64,000 nucleotides of DNA from Limnohabitans lacus (GCF_030053395.1 NZ_JASGBH010000007.1:124001-188000), one strand, 5' to 3'; shown: positions 27,057-35,989, numbered from the stretch's first letter. Translations and numbers: made by a program. The notes: a model not told the origin generated them from the sequence alone.

Positions 27057-27347
27057 TTACTTCTTAATCCCCGCCCGAGCCATCATCAGCTCCAGCTGCA
27101 GCTCCACGCGTTTCATGGTCTCCAGCATTTCTGATCGAGTGACGGAGGCCGCAGACACGGCCTCAATTCGCGCCTTGAGCTGGGCCACGTCTTTGTCCGT
27201 CTGCTCTACCTTGCTGGTCAGCACCTGGATGGATTGGTACGTGGCAACGCCCGATGTGATGGCCCCAATGGCTAAGGCGGCAAATACAGGCGGCAATACT
27301 TTGTCGGTGAACCACGACCAGGGGTGCGGTTTTACGGGGTGCGTCAT
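27057..27347 (-). CDS. Small membrane-anchored coiled-coil protein, 96 aa
   Basis: One membrane helix (about residues 18-40, VFAALAIGAITSGVATYQS) is followed by a charged helix (SKVEQTDKDVAQLKARIEAV) that would form a coiled coil. Function not recognised. It is the last gene of a four-nt-overlapping run (28628 down to 27057) that holds several membrane proteins, so a role in the cell envelope or lysis is possible. Confidence 0.55.
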   Translation of the reverse strand: MTHPVKPHPWSWFTDKVLPPVFAALAIGAITSGVATYQSIQVLTSKVEQTDKDVAQLKARIEAVSAASVTRSEMLETMKRVELQLELMMARAGIKK

Positions 27348-27766
27348 GAGGTCCTCAGTGTCAAAAGCATTTCAGGGGTCACGCGCTCAGTGGGCACCCG
27401 GCCCGTCATGGCCAGCCAGCACCACTCAAAGCAGTACATGCGGTCATAGTCGCGAACGCGCAAACCCACAAAGGCCAGCAGGCTTACCCAGTCATACCGG
27501 GCACCCTGGTAGTGCGCAAACAACTTGAGCGCGGAGTGATGCCAATGGGCGTCACCCAGGTCGATCAAGTCCCAGTTATCGGGCGACCACTGGCCCGCCG
27601 GTAGGCTGTGCAGCCCGTGCGCCGCCGTGGCATGAAACAACTCGCCATTGATGACGATGCCGCCGTGGCAGTACTGGCTGACCAGCCTTGCCTTGATGGC
27701 CCAGCACGCCAGGCGCTGAAGCCACGTGGCATTGGTGGGGGCTGTTTTTCTGAGGGCGAGTTTCAT
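27344..27766 (-). CDS. YiiX/YebB-like permuted papain-fold protein, 140 aa
   Basis: The His in SQYCHGGIVINGELFHATAAHG (about residue 34) and the Cys in RMYCFEWCWLAMTG (about residue 118) are in the order expected for circularly permuted NlpC/P60-like (YiiX) hydrolases. YDWVSLLAFVGLRV just before the Cys is also typical. The substrate may be a lipid or a peptide crosslink. It overlaps both neighbours by 4 nt. Confidence 0.65.
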   Translation of the reverse strand: MKLALRKTAPTNATWLQRLACWAIKARLVSQYCHGGIVINGELFHATAAHGLHSLPAGQWSPDNWDLIDLGDAHWHHSALKLFAHYQGARYDWVSLLAFVGLRVRDYDRMYCFEWCWLAMTGRVPTERVTPEMLLTLRTS

Positions 27767-27963
27767 TTATCCTCCAGCGGCAGCGTGGTCACCCACCGCA
27801 GCACCGCAACCGCCATGCCCACGGCGGCAGTAAACCACCCGAAATCATCCGGCGCGAGAAATTGCTGGAACAAGCCGATGTTCGCTTCCAGCACACCCAG
27901 CACCACCAGCGCCAGGCTGAACCACATCATTTTTGAGCGCAGTGCGCCGATCAGTTTGTTCAT
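27763..27963 (-). CDS. Two-helix membrane protein, holin-like (DUF7940-like), 66 aa
   Basis: A short protein with two membrane segments (about 12-30 and 40-58), a basic N-terminus (NKLIGALRSKMMWF) and a charged end (RWVTTLPLEDK). Size, topology and location beside a papain-fold hydrolase fit a holin. The amidase at 10.6-11.1 kb lacks its own holin nearby, so this is the best holin candidate in the phage. Confidence 0.55.
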   Translation of the reverse strand: MNKLIGALRSKMMWFSLALVVLGVLEANIGLFQQFLAPDDFGWFTAAVGMAVAVLRWVTTLPLEDK

Positions 27964-27966
27964 TTG

Positions 27967-28071
27967 TCAAGCTCCATAAGAATTAGCCCACTCAGTCAGC
28001 CAAGGGCCGACTTGGGCGAGTGCGGCCACGGTGGTGGCCATGATGGCGAGGACAACAGCGGTGAGCTTCAT
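27967..28071 (-). CDS. 34-aa single-helix membrane peptide
   Basis: The reading frame is MKLTAVVLAIMATTVAALAQ, then VGPWLTEWANSYGA. Its ATG overlaps the stop of the preceding gene (ATGA) and its stop is 3 nt before the next start, so it fits tightly between two genes of an otherwise overlapping operon. It has either a signal peptide or one membrane helix. Function unknown; too small for most annotation pipelines. Confidence 0.55.
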   Translation of the reverse strand: MKLTAVVLAIMATTVAALAQVGPWLTEWANSYGA

Positions 28072-28628
28072 TGCATGACCTCCACCACGGCCTTAAGCCC
28101 TAAGTGCTCAATGGCTTGCTGCCACGGGCATGTGTAGACACGGCACGCTGCAAACAGCGCTTGCACTTGTGCCAGCGTGACGGGCGGGCTGGCCTGCGCG
28201 ATCTGGAGCGCTTGGGCCTTGATGGCTTCAAGCCGCTCGGGCGGCGTGGGTTCGTCAGACGGCGGCAGCGCGGCGATCAGCGCTTTCTCGACCTGTGCGG
28301 CCTTGGCGTTGATGGCAAGCGCCACGACTTCCTCAGGGTGGCCTGCACTGTCCACGGGTGGCATGGCAGGCGTCACCGGCTCTTGCCCCTCTACCGGCTC
28401 GGGCTGCACCCACATTTCGCTGTCGTGCGTTGGCAGCAGGTAGGCAAACTCAGGCCAGATCAATCCGGCGCTGATGTAGTGTGTGGGCGGTTTTCCGGCA
28501 GTTGGCGAGAGCATTGCCTGAAACATCCCGCCACCAGACCCGGCAGGGGCGGCGGCTTCGGCCAGTGCACGGGCCATGGGTGCAAATGCAGCGGGCACGA
28601 TGATGGTGCGGTGTGTCCAGTCCGTCAT
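28068..28628 (-). CDS. Hypothetical phage protein, 186 aa
   Basis: I do not recognise the family. The N-terminal half includes THYISAGLIWPEFAYLLPTHDSEMW, followed by an acidic Pro-rich stretch and a helical C-terminal domain (ALAINAKAAQVEKALIAALPPSDE, LAQVQALFAACRVYTCPW). It follows the spike-like gene with a 4-nt overlap and is probably a virion accessory or fibre-associated protein by position. I start at 28628, since the longer ORF lies inside the upstream gene. Confidence 0.5.
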   Translation of the reverse strand: MTDWTHRTIIVPAAFAPMARALAEAAAPAGSGGGMFQAMLSPTAGKPPTHYISAGLIWPEFAYLLPTHDSEMWVQPEPVEGQEPVTPAMPPVDSAGHPEEVVALAINAKAAQVEKALIAALPPSDEPTPPERLEAIKAQALQIAQASPPVTLAQVQALFAACRVYTCPWQQAIEHLGLKAVVEVMQ

Positions 28629-29908
28629 ACGACCCCCGTGATTTGATAGGCCTTGGCCAGTGCTTTGCGGATCTTTGCGCGGGTGGCGTCGGACTGGGCG
28701 GGGGTTATTAGAATGGCGCCGAATTGGCCCATAATGTTGTACCCATAGCCATACAAACCGACCCCAAGGCGCGTCCATGTCGAAAGATTTGCATTGCGAA
28801 CCTCCACGATGCGCGTCACCTCGTGGCCGACAGCGGCGGCGAAGACTGAATTGCTCGGAGTAGAGCCGCCCGGGACGGCCACCCCATTGACTGCATAAGT
28901 CGGTGCGCCTGCATTTGACGCCGAGCCACTGCCCCCAAGTACGCCTGCATATCTACTGGCACCGCCGGGCTGATAGATCAGCACTGCCTGTCCGTCATTT
29001 GCTGCACGTCGCATGAGCAAATACACATCAGCATTTGCAGGCATCGTTCCAGCTGCAAATGGAGCAGTCCCAAGCTCGTCATCAGCGCCGTCGAATTGAA
29101 GCATCAGCGGCGCGGCTGTGGTGTCGTAGTCAGTTGCCGTGGTGACGCGCTGGTAGCTGGTGGCGGTGAGGCCGGGCTCGATTTGAAACCTAGCAACAGA
29201 CAAGACTCCACTGCCGTCCGCTGTGTACGTCTCGCCCCCCAAGACCTTCGACGAGCACATTGCAACGTAGAGCACCATAGATGCTGCTGACGCCGTAAAG
29301 TTTGCAGATATTTTGTACTTTCCAGCCACATCGCTGACAACAGACACATTGGACATGCCCGCGCCAGCAAGCAAATGGGTGCCATTATCAAGATCAAAGT
29401 AACAATAACCATTCGTGCCAGACACTATATCCAGCATAAAGTGTCGGCTGCCAGATATGCGCTCAACTTCGCATGAAATCGAATAAACATTGCCAGACGT
29501 CACGGCAATGATTTGCAGAATTCGGTGCTGCCCATTGCCTGCCGTCTCAGAGACAACACCACCAGTCGCCACGCACCCGCTCTTACTCCATGCAGCATTC
29601 TCAAACTGCTCCGAATAAGTCAGAAAGTTCTTGCGTGCAGTCAAAATCGGGCGGGCTGTCGATGTGGTTTGCAGAGCGGGCCGCGCATTTCCAGACCTAT
29701 CTACAGCACGCCCAACAGGCTGCTCAACGGCACCGACAGCAGAAGTGCCGCCAGAGTCTTGATACAGCGTAGCCGCTCCACCCGCCAAACCTGCCCGATG
29801 GGACTCAGCATCCCACCACAGCACGGGGTTGACGCTGGCGATCTTGAACGCCGAGCGCACAGCCGTGGCCATGCTGGTCAGCGTCAGGGCTTGGGTGAGG
29901 TTACGCAT
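28625..29908 (-). CDS. Head spike/fibre-like protein with carbohydrate-binding character, 427 aa
   Basis: Residues about 85-260 form a jelly-roll-like domain (FLTYSEQFENAAWSKSGC ... YSISCEVERISGSRHFMLDI ... ARFQIEPGLTATSYQ) of the type seen in phage head-spike or carbohydrate-binding modules. The C-terminal 160 residues are Gly/Ala-rich with a lectin-like feel (LMLQFDGADDELG ... VYLLMRRAANDGQ). It lies between portal and capsid genes, not with the tail, which favours a head-associated spike. The template repeat has no match here. Confidence 0.6.
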   Translation of the reverse strand: MRNLTQALTLTSMATAVRSAFKIASVNPVLWWDAESHRAGLAGGAATLYQDSGGTSAVGAVEQPVGRAVDRSGNARPALQTTSTARPILTARKNFLTYSEQFENAAWSKSGCVATGGVVSETAGNGQHRILQIIAVTSGNVYSISCEVERISGSRHFMLDIVSGTNGYCYFDLDNGTHLLAGAGMSNVSVVSDVAGKYKISANFTASAASMVLYVAMCSSKVLGGETYTADGSGVLSVARFQIEPGLTATSYQRVTTATDYDTTAAPLMLQFDGADDELGTAPFAAGTMPANADVYLLMRRAANDGQAVLIYQPGGASRYAGVLGGSGSASNAGAPTYAVNGVAVPGGSTPSNSVFAAAVGHEVTRIVEVRNANLSTWTRLGVGLYGYGYNIMGQFGAILITPAQSDATRAKIRKALAKAYQITGVV

Positions 29909-30560
29909 ACGCAGCCACCGCGCCGCTGGTCAGAGTAATGGCCGTTACAGGGCCAGTCAGCAAAGTGCCTGCAGGCAAGGTGATGCCCGTGATAGACCCG
30001 GACGAATTCGTGCGCGTGAACACAGAAAACACGGTGTCGGTCAAACACACCACCTGCCGGGCTGCAAGGCCCGTGACAGAGCCTGTGCCTGTGATGTAGT
30101 TCACACCGCTTTCGCCGTTGGTATCTTGGCTGACCACTTTCAAGCGGCCATTGTCCAGCGCAGAAGGCAGTCGGTCGCGCACTTGCTGCTGGGTGGCTTC
30201 AAGCGCAAGGCCAGCAGCCGTGAGCTGGGCGGCGGTGAGCGCGGTGGAGCCCACCAGCGTGAGACAAGCCGAGCTGGGGGCCGACGCCAGGTCAGTCGCC
30301 ATGGTCTGGTTGCGCCAGATGGTGCTCACAGTTGTGGGCGTCGCACCGGACACGTCAATGATCTGGGTGGCCGTGATGGTGTCGCCAGCATCAGAGCCTG
30401 CAAATGCTGTCTTGCAGTAGTAGGTGCTGACGACGAGTTCGCGGTCGGGGGTGGGGCCGGAGCCAGCACCAGAATCCACAATCAATTTGCCGTCTGCTGT
30501 GGCTTTCAGATACACAAGTGAACCGGGCGCACCGTCCACTTCGGCTAAGAGTCGTTCCAT
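29901..30560 (-). CDS. Structural protein of unknown type, 219 aa
   Basis: A beta-rich, Thr/Ala/Ser-rich protein with a C-terminus full of short repeats (TGTGSVTGLAARQVV, SGSITGITLPAGTLL) that resembles fibre or spike stalks. Its stop overlaps the next gene by 8 nt. Probably a virion spike component acting with the 28625-29908 product. No specific family recognised. Confidence 0.5.
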   Translation of the reverse strand: MERLLAEVDGAPGSLVYLKATADGKLIVDSGAGSGPTPDRELVVSTYYCKTAFAGSDAGDTITATQIIDVSGATPTTVSTIWRNQTMATDLASAPSSACLTLVGSTALTAAQLTAAGLALEATQQQVRDRLPSALDNGRLKVVSQDTNGESGVNYITGTGSVTGLAARQVVCLTDTVFSVFTRTNSSGSITGITLPAGTLLTGPVTAITLTSGAVAAYA

Positions 30561-30594
30561 GGTTTTCTTTCGGTCAAGGGTTTAAAGCAGGGGC

Positions 30595-32091
30595 TCAGGC
30601 CACTGGTGGTGTTTTGAGCATCTCGGCACCCGTCAGGCCCAGCTCGCTGGTGGCTGCGTCGGTGTCGAGCACGATGTTGGCCTCGGCCAGTTTTTTCTGT
30701 TCGGCTTGGCGCTCGGCGATGTAGGCGTCGAGCGTGGTGCCTTTTTCGCGCAGCCATTCGCTCACGGTCATGCCGCCGCCACGGATGGTTTCTTTGGCGG
30801 TCATGGCGTCTTTGAGCGGGTCGACCTGTGGCTTGGCGGGCATGGTGTAGGCGTCCAGGTCTTGGTCGCCCAGTGGCACGCCTTGCAGGGCCGCTGCTTC
30901 GCGCCACCAGGTGCGGATGCGTTGCAGCACCACGGGCACCAGGCTGAGCCATTGCTCTTGCTCAATGAGGCCACGAAACTCGATCAGGCCCATGCGGTTG
31001 CTGGCGAAGTTGGCTTGGCTCATGTCGCCTGTCAGCTGCGCGTAGGTGATGCCACTGCCCACAGCCAGGGCGTGCAGCTCAAAGCGGCTGAATTCGCCAC
31101 CAGCACCGCTGGCTTGGGGGCTGTTGAAGGTGACTTGTTCGCTGGCTCCGATGCGGGCAATCAGGCCTGGGCGCATTTTCTCTACGCCGTTGGTGCTGCT
31201 TAGGCCCAGCGCTTTGTCGGGCTTTTCGCTACTGATGATGGCCATGATGCAGGCTTCCATCTTTTTGCGCACCAGCTCTGCGTCGTGCCAGTCGGCCAGG
31301 TCGCGGTAGCGCATGAGGCTGACAGCCAGCTCACTCACGCCGCGCACGGCGCTGGGCCGGTCGCGCTTGTAGTAGTGGATGATTTCGCTGGCGGGCACGC
31401 GCTTGCTGATAAAGCTGCTGGTGCGCCACCCGGTCATCTCACCGGGGTGCTCGGGGTAGATCCAATACGCCACGCAGGTGCCCAAGGCGTCAAACTCTTT
31501 GCCAAGGATGCAATAGTTGCCGTTGGCCAGTGGGCCGGTTTTGCTTTCGTCCAGGTGATCGGCTTCGAGCACTTGGATTTGCATGGGGATGGCGTAACCG
31601 TCTGTGGCTTTGCGCCACCGACGGCGGATCAGCACTTCGCCCGCGCCAAAGCGCTCGGTCACGGCCAGCTTGATGTTGGCGGCCAGGTTGCCGGTGCCGT
31701 CTGCATCGCAGGCCAGGCTGTTGCTCCAGGCGTTCCACTTTTTGGCTTCGGCCTTGTTGGCGGGCACGATGCTGATGCCGTAGCCCACCACGTTGGAGCC
31801 AAACACGCCCACGGCCCGCTTGGCGTATTCGTTGTTGAGGATGGTGTCGCGGGCGCGGTTGCGGATGCGGCTGAGGCCCTCGCCCAGCTCGGCGTTGGCG
31901 CTGCCGCCTGTGGCTGTCCAGCCGCTGGTGCGGCGGCCACTTTTGGCGGCGTCGTAGCCGCGGGCGTGCTCTAGGCCCATGCGGCTGATGGAGCGCTTGA
32001 GCGCCCAGCCAGGAAAGGCTGCAGCGATGCCACGCTCCAGCACGTTAGCAGGGGCAATGCGGTGGTCTTGCATGGCGATCAGTCCCGGCAA
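30595..32091 (-). CDS. Portal protein, lambda B-like, 498 aa
   Basis: It forms the dodecameric ring at the capsid vertex through which DNA is packaged. Family features include LSRIRNRARDTILNNEYAKRAVGVFGSNVVGYGI near residue 75, VLEADHLDESKTG near residue 185, IIHYYKRDRPSAVRGVSELA near residue 240 and ASNRMGLIEFRGLIEQEQW near residue 370. It overlaps the gpW-like joiner by 13 nt. Confidence 0.92.
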   Translation of the reverse strand: MPGLIAMQDHRIAPANVLERGIAAAFPGWALKRSISRMGLEHARGYDAAKSGRRTSGWTATGGSANAELGEGLSRIRNRARDTILNNEYAKRAVGVFGSNVVGYGISIVPANKAEAKKWNAWSNSLACDADGTGNLAANIKLAVTERFGAGEVLIRRRWRKATDGYAIPMQIQVLEADHLDESKTGPLANGNYCILGKEFDALGTCVAYWIYPEHPGEMTGWRTSSFISKRVPASEIIHYYKRDRPSAVRGVSELAVSLMRYRDLADWHDAELVRKKMEACIMAIISSEKPDKALGLSSTNGVEKMRPGLIARIGASEQVTFNSPQASGAGGEFSRFELHALAVGSGITYAQLTGDMSQANFASNRMGLIEFRGLIEQEQWLSLVPVVLQRIRTWWREAAALQGVPLGDQDLDAYTMPAKPQVDPLKDAMTAKETIRGGGMTVSEWLREKGTTLDAYIAERQAEQKKLAEANIVLDTDAATSELGLTGAEMLKTPPVA

Positions 32092-32303
32092 AATTCAGCC
32101 ACGGTGGACACGCCGCGTGCGTTGCCGCCGGTGCTGGCCAGCAAGCCGTTGGCGATCAGCTCGTCGCGCATCACGTTGCGGGCATTCATGAGCGAGGCCA
32201 TGTCCTGGTACTGGATCTCTTTGCCGTCGTAGCGCACCTTGAGGGTGCCGCTGGCGATGGCTTTCTCGATGGCTTCGAGTTGGGTTACCGTAAATCCGGC
32301 CAT
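32079..32303 (-). CDS. Head-tail joining protein gpW-like, 74 aa
   Basis: A small protein of the lambda gpW type: TVTQLEAIEKAIASGTLKVRYDGKEIQYQDMASLMNARN is the usual helix-hairpin-helix pattern. It sits between terminase and portal, exactly where gpW is found in lambda. Confidence 0.85.
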   Translation of the reverse strand: MAGFTVTQLEAIEKAIASGTLKVRYDGKEIQYQDMASLMNARNVMRDELIANGLLASTGGNARGVSTVAEFCRD

Positions 32304-32323
32304 GGTGAATTTCCTTTGGGGTG

Positions 32324-34378
32324 CTACCAGGTGTCCCTCATGTCGGGCACCCAGTCGTCTGTGTCGTCGTGCCGGGTCTGCGCGGGTGGCGCAGGGTCGG
32401 CGGGGGCCTCGCTGGTGGGCGGGGTGGTGTCGCCCTCGGGTGCAGGCGTCTGCATGTCGGGGGCGGTGTCGTTTTTGGTGTCGATGTCGGCTTGTGGGCT
32501 TTGCGTAAACATGTCGTGGACACGCGGCTCCAGCAGGCGCTCCAGTTCGTCCCAGTCCGCACCGCGGGCGGTGTGGATGGCGATGCGCGGGTGGTGCGCA
32601 GCGCAGTAGGCATAGACCCAGGTGTCAAGCGGTTCGTTGCGTTTGCCGGGCCGCTTGATCCACTTGCCGCTGTCGGCGTCATAGAACTCGCTGGCCACGC
32701 CCTCAAAGAAGGTGGCGGGCAATTCGGCGCTGTAGCGCACCATGCGGTCTGCATGCTGCTCGTGCATCAGGTCACCATCCAGCCGGGCAAACAAAGCGCT
32801 CTTGGCCGTGTCGGTGCCAACCATCCAGAGGTCCACGCCTTGCTTGTCCATCGCGCCGCTGTCGTTGCGCACGTCTTGCTTGCTGGGCCTGCCTAAGATG
32901 GGTTTGTTGGGCTGGCTGTAGCCCTTGACCACGATCACATCGTCGTGCCGGTATTTGCGGGCGTATTTGTAGGCCTCGTGCACCGTGACGCCGTCACCAG
33001 AGTCGATGGCGGTCATGCTGATCTTGAGGTCAACACCGTACGCATTGCGCACCGGCTTGCGCCGATAGGTCGTGATCACGCGCTCCCAGTCTTCTTGGCG
33101 GCTGGGGTCGCCGGGGATCTCGGTGTAGTCCACGGTGTGGCACCGCTCTCCCCTGCCCCATGCAACCAGGTGAAACGCAAAGTAACCCGCGCGCTGCACG
33201 TCCACGCCCAGCGTCAGAATCAAGTAGCCGGGCTGCACCGTGCGCAGCGGGTAGGCTTCGCCACGGGCTTGCAAGGCCGCGCTTTGCATCTGGTCTGAGT
33301 GGTCCTCGTAGGGCTCACCCAGGTGCAGGTTCACAAAGGTCTGCAGCTTGGCGGGGTCTACCTTCGCTTCCAAAAACTTGTTCGCACGCTCAGCCCAGCT
33401 AAAGCCCAAGCCCACGGGGCTGTACAGGCCGTTGATGTGGTAGCCCTTTTTGGCGCGGTCGGGATGGCGGTGCCGCCATTCGGCCAGACCGCCCATGGGT
33501 TTGTCGGCCAGCATCCAGGGCTTGTTGCGCTCCTCGATCTCGCTGCCACAGTGCTCGCACACGTACACGGCGGTGTCAGGCCAGTGGCGCTTTTTTCCGT
33601 CGTCGTCGGTGGTCTTCTTCCAGCGCAGATTTTCAAACACCAACACCTGCAGGGCTTGGCAGTGCGGGCACGGCACCCAGTACTGCGCCATGCTGCTTGA
33701 CTCGTATTCATCGGTGATCACCGACGCGCCGCGCACCTTGGGAGTGCTGGTCTTCAATATTTTGCGGCGGGGAAAGTTGGCGGTGCGCTGCTCAGCCAAC
33801 TTGACCGGCGAGCCTTCGTCTTTCAGCGATACGGGGTAGCGGTCGACTTCGTCCAGTGCCAGCTTTTTGATGGGCTTGGACGCCAGCTCAGACGGGCTGT
33901 TGGACCAGCCCAGGTAGAGCACACCGCCCGGGAAATTCTTTTCGGTGATCTTGTTGCCGCTGTCACGCTTGCGGCTGCTGGGGATCTTGGCCGAGATCCG
34001 ATCCATCGCAGTGATGGCCGGGTCCAGGCGCTGGCTCACAAAGTCTTTCACAGCCTTCTCGGTGGGCTGCACGACCATCATCGGGCCGGGGTCCTGGTCG
34101 ATGCTCTCAAAAACAAAGTTCAGCAGCACCTCAGTCTTGAGCACTTGAGAAGCGGCCATGATGACCACCTCTTGTGTGCGCGACCGTGAGCACAGTTCGT
34201 CCATGGGCTCCCGTGCATAGGGCGTGCGGCTGGTGCGCCACTGCCCGCCTTCGGGCGATGACTTGCTGGGCACTTGCCGATACTTGTCGGCCCACTCAGA
34301 AGTCCACAGCTTTTCGGGCAAGGCCCAGCCAGCGGCGGCAGCTTCAAGGATCGCGGCGTATCCGTCTTTGAGGTTCAT
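32324..34378 (-). CDS. terL: Terminase large subunit, GpA family
   Basis: The packaging motor. The ATPase part contains VVIMAASQVLKTEVLLNF (Q..KT P-loop variant) and LALDEVDRYPVSL (Walker B, DE). A zinc-ribbon-like CPHCQ ... CEHCG pair lies in the middle, and the nuclease part has LTLGVDVQRAGYFAFHLVAWG (Asp) and SMTAIDSGDGVTVHEAY. The C-terminal 60 residues are acidic and Pro-rich. I start at the ATG at 34378, because it overlaps the TerS stop by 4 nt. GpA-family enzymes cut cos sites, so cohesive-end packaging is expected. Confidence 0.93.
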   Translation of the reverse strand: MNLKDGYAAILEAAAAGWALPEKLWTSEWADKYRQVPSKSSPEGGQWRTSRTPYAREPMDELCSRSRTQEVVIMAASQVLKTEVLLNFVFESIDQDPGPMMVVQPTEKAVKDFVSQRLDPAITAMDRISAKIPSSRKRDSGNKITEKNFPGGVLYLGWSNSPSELASKPIKKLALDEVDRYPVSLKDEGSPVKLAEQRTANFPRRKILKTSTPKVRGASVITDEYESSSMAQYWVPCPHCQALQVLVFENLRWKKTTDDDGKKRHWPDTAVYVCEHCGSEIEERNKPWMLADKPMGGLAEWRHRHPDRAKKGYHINGLYSPVGLGFSWAERANKFLEAKVDPAKLQTFVNLHLGEPYEDHSDQMQSAALQARGEAYPLRTVQPGYLILTLGVDVQRAGYFAFHLVAWGRGERCHTVDYTEIPGDPSRQEDWERVITTYRRKPVRNAYGVDLKISMTAIDSGDGVTVHEAYKYARKYRHDDVIVVKGYSQPNKPILGRPSKQDVRNDSGAMDKQGVDLWMVGTDTAKSALFARLDGDLMHEQHADRMVRYSAELPATFFEGVASEFYDADSGKWIKRPGKRNEPLDTWVYAYCAAHHPRIAIHTARGADWDELERLLEPRVHDMFTQSPQADIDTKNDTAPDMQTPAPEGDTTPPTSEAPADPAPPAQTRHDDTDDWVPDMRDTW

Positions 34379-34989
34379 GGGACCACCTGCAATGAGTGGG
34401 TGCGTGCCATCTGGAGCAGCTTGTCTTGCAGCGTTTGGCACACGCGCTGGACTTCGGTTTCGATCAGGCCGTACACCTTGCCCGGGTCTTGCTCGGGCGT
34501 CACCAGCGGGGTCAGGCGATCAGGCAGCGACAACAGCTCAGACCGCGCAGCCACCATGGCGTCGTGCACAGCGCGGGTAATCGGCGCGATCTCAGCCACG
34601 GAGCCTTTCAGCTTTGCCAGCTCGATCTGCTCACGCTCAGCACGGGCCTGCTCAGTCAGCGTGCGGGCATCGAGCAAGGGGCGGTGCCCACGGCCTGACT
34701 CTGCAGCCGGGGCCGCTTCGGGCGCAGTGAATGGCAGCTCGCCTGGCAGCGACACCGCCGACCCGGTAGAGGCCTCGCCAAACACACCGGCTTGCCGTTG
34801 CCCGCCACGCAACGGGTCAGCGGTCAGCGCCATGCCCAGGCGCACCGCCTCAACATCGACCGAGCCGTCTGCGTACTTTTGGCACCGCTCAGCCCGTATG
34901 GCTTTGTGGATCGCCGTGTCGCTCACGCCCAACTGGCGAGCGCATTCCTTGACCGATACACCGATCAAGTTGCGAGCGAGACGACCCAT
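34375..34989 (-). CDS. terS: Terminase small subunit (Nu1-like), 204 aa
   Basis: The N-terminus is a helix-turn-helix (VKECARQLGVSDTAIHKAIRAER) that would bind the packaging site. The C-terminal half is helical (LLDARTLTEQARAEREQIELAKLKG) and ends with a terminase-contact segment (KVYGLIETEVQRVCQTLQDKLL). It directly precedes terL with a 4-nt overlap. Confidence 0.87.
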   Translation of the reverse strand: MGRLARNLIGVSVKECARQLGVSDTAIHKAIRAERCQKYADGSVDVEAVRLGMALTADPLRGGQRQAGVFGEASTGSAVSLPGELPFTAPEAAPAAESGRGHRPLLDARTLTEQARAEREQIELAKLKGSVAEIAPITRAVHDAMVAARSELLSLPDRLTPLVTPEQDPGKVYGLIETEVQRVCQTLQDKLLQMARTHSLQVVP

Positions 34990-35078
34990 TGTTAAAACCT
35001 ATTTCAAACCTGTAAAAAAAACCCGGGCGCACAAAGCAACCCAATGCAAACCAATTAAAAAAACCTGCAACCACCCGA

Positions 35079-35130
35079 GGGGGGAGGCCCGAATTACCCC
35101 CGGGGGGAGGGGGCCCGGGGAGGACCCGAG
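35079..35130. other. G/C homopolymer block before terS, candidate cos region
   Basis: Within the 152-nt gap between the terS gene and the 35142 gene lies a run of G and C tracts with dyad symmetry (around ACCCCCGGGGGGAGGGGG and GGCCCGGGG). In lambda-like phages the cos site lies just upstream of terS. Only position and composition support this; no known cos consensus is matched. Confidence 0.3.
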
Positions 35131-35141
35131 AAAATTTGAGG

Positions 35142-35957
35142 TCAGATCAAAGTCATTTGGACTTTGGGGATGGCGGTGCGCTTGGACTCAGCCACTGACC
35201 GCCGCAGCTCATCGGCGAAGCGATCCTTGATGACGCGCTGAGCGATGCCCGGTACGTCCAGTGTTTTGCGGTACGAAGGCTTGGTCACGAAGATGATGAT
35301 CGGCTTGATGGCTGAGCCAGCAGCGCCGAAGTCTGACTTCTGCCAGATGCCATTGGGGTGACGACCACCGTTGGGGCGACCGACGAAGTAGCTTATGCCC
35401 CGTGTGCCCGTGCGTTTGTTGCCTTTGGCCATTGAGGCCTTGCGCTTGTCGTTGATGTTGGCTCGGTAACCCTGCTGACCAAACGCTTTGAAGTAAGACA
35501 GGATCTGTACGATCTGGCCACGGCTCATGTTGCCGTAGGCGTCGAGCTTGGCCCCGCTGCCTGGTACGGCTGCAGACCCAGCGGGCAGCAGGCCCGTGCG
35601 TTGGAGCGATCGCTCAAATGATTTGAGCTTGCGTTCACCACCGTAGACCAAGGGCGACAGGTAATCTCTGCCATGAGTGCCACGGCCCATGGCGACTCTG
35701 AAGTCCACCTCGGCCAGCAGCTTGCGCTTGGTGGCAGGGTAGAGGCGAAAGCCGCGCATGGTGTAGGCCGTGGGGTTGTCGATCAGTGAGGGCAGTTGCC
35801 GTTCGATCTCTTCTTTGGCCAGCTTGGCGGTGCGGGTCAAAGCCACCGCCGTGGCGTATGGCATTTGGTCACCAGCGACACGCGCCCACTGGCTGATCGT
35901 GGCTTCCAGGTCGCTTTTGACGCTGAATGTGATCACTTGAAGACCTCCAAAAGACAA
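35142..35957 (-). CDS. Phage morphogenesis-associated hypothetical protein, 271 aa
   Basis: Basic protein with segments TAVALTRTAKLAKEEIERQLP (about residues 35-58) and MRGFRLYPATKRKLLAEVDF. This pattern resembles minor tail or virion morphogenesis proteins of the HK97-gp10/phage Mu G type, but the match is not decisive. It is the first gene of the late operon, ahead of a possible cos site and terS, so it may act in packaging or the start of assembly. Confidence 0.5.
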   Translation of the reverse strand: MSFGGLQVITFSVKSDLEATISQWARVAGDQMPYATAVALTRTAKLAKEEIERQLPSLIDNPTAYTMRGFRLYPATKRKLLAEVDFRVAMGRGTHGRDYLSPLVYGGERKLKSFERSLQRTGLLPAGSAAVPGSGAKLDAYGNMSRGQIVQILSYFKAFGQQGYRANINDKRKASMAKGNKRTGTRGISYFVGRPNGGRHPNGIWQKSDFGAAGSAIKPIIIFVTKPSYRKTLDVPGIAQRVIKDRFADELRRSVAESKRTAIPKVQMTLI

Positions 35958-35989
35958 AGCCCACCAGGGGTAAGCGGGTGGGCTTTTTT
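35956..35989. terminator. Hairpin between antiterminator candidate and late genes (tR'-like)
   Basis: The stem AAGCCCACC / GGTGGGCTT has an 11-nt loop and a T run on the plus strand, with a shorter T-rich tail on the minus strand. It lies in the 90-nt gap between the candidate antiterminator gene and the first late gene, where a Q-controlled terminator would be expected. Confidence 0.5.
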
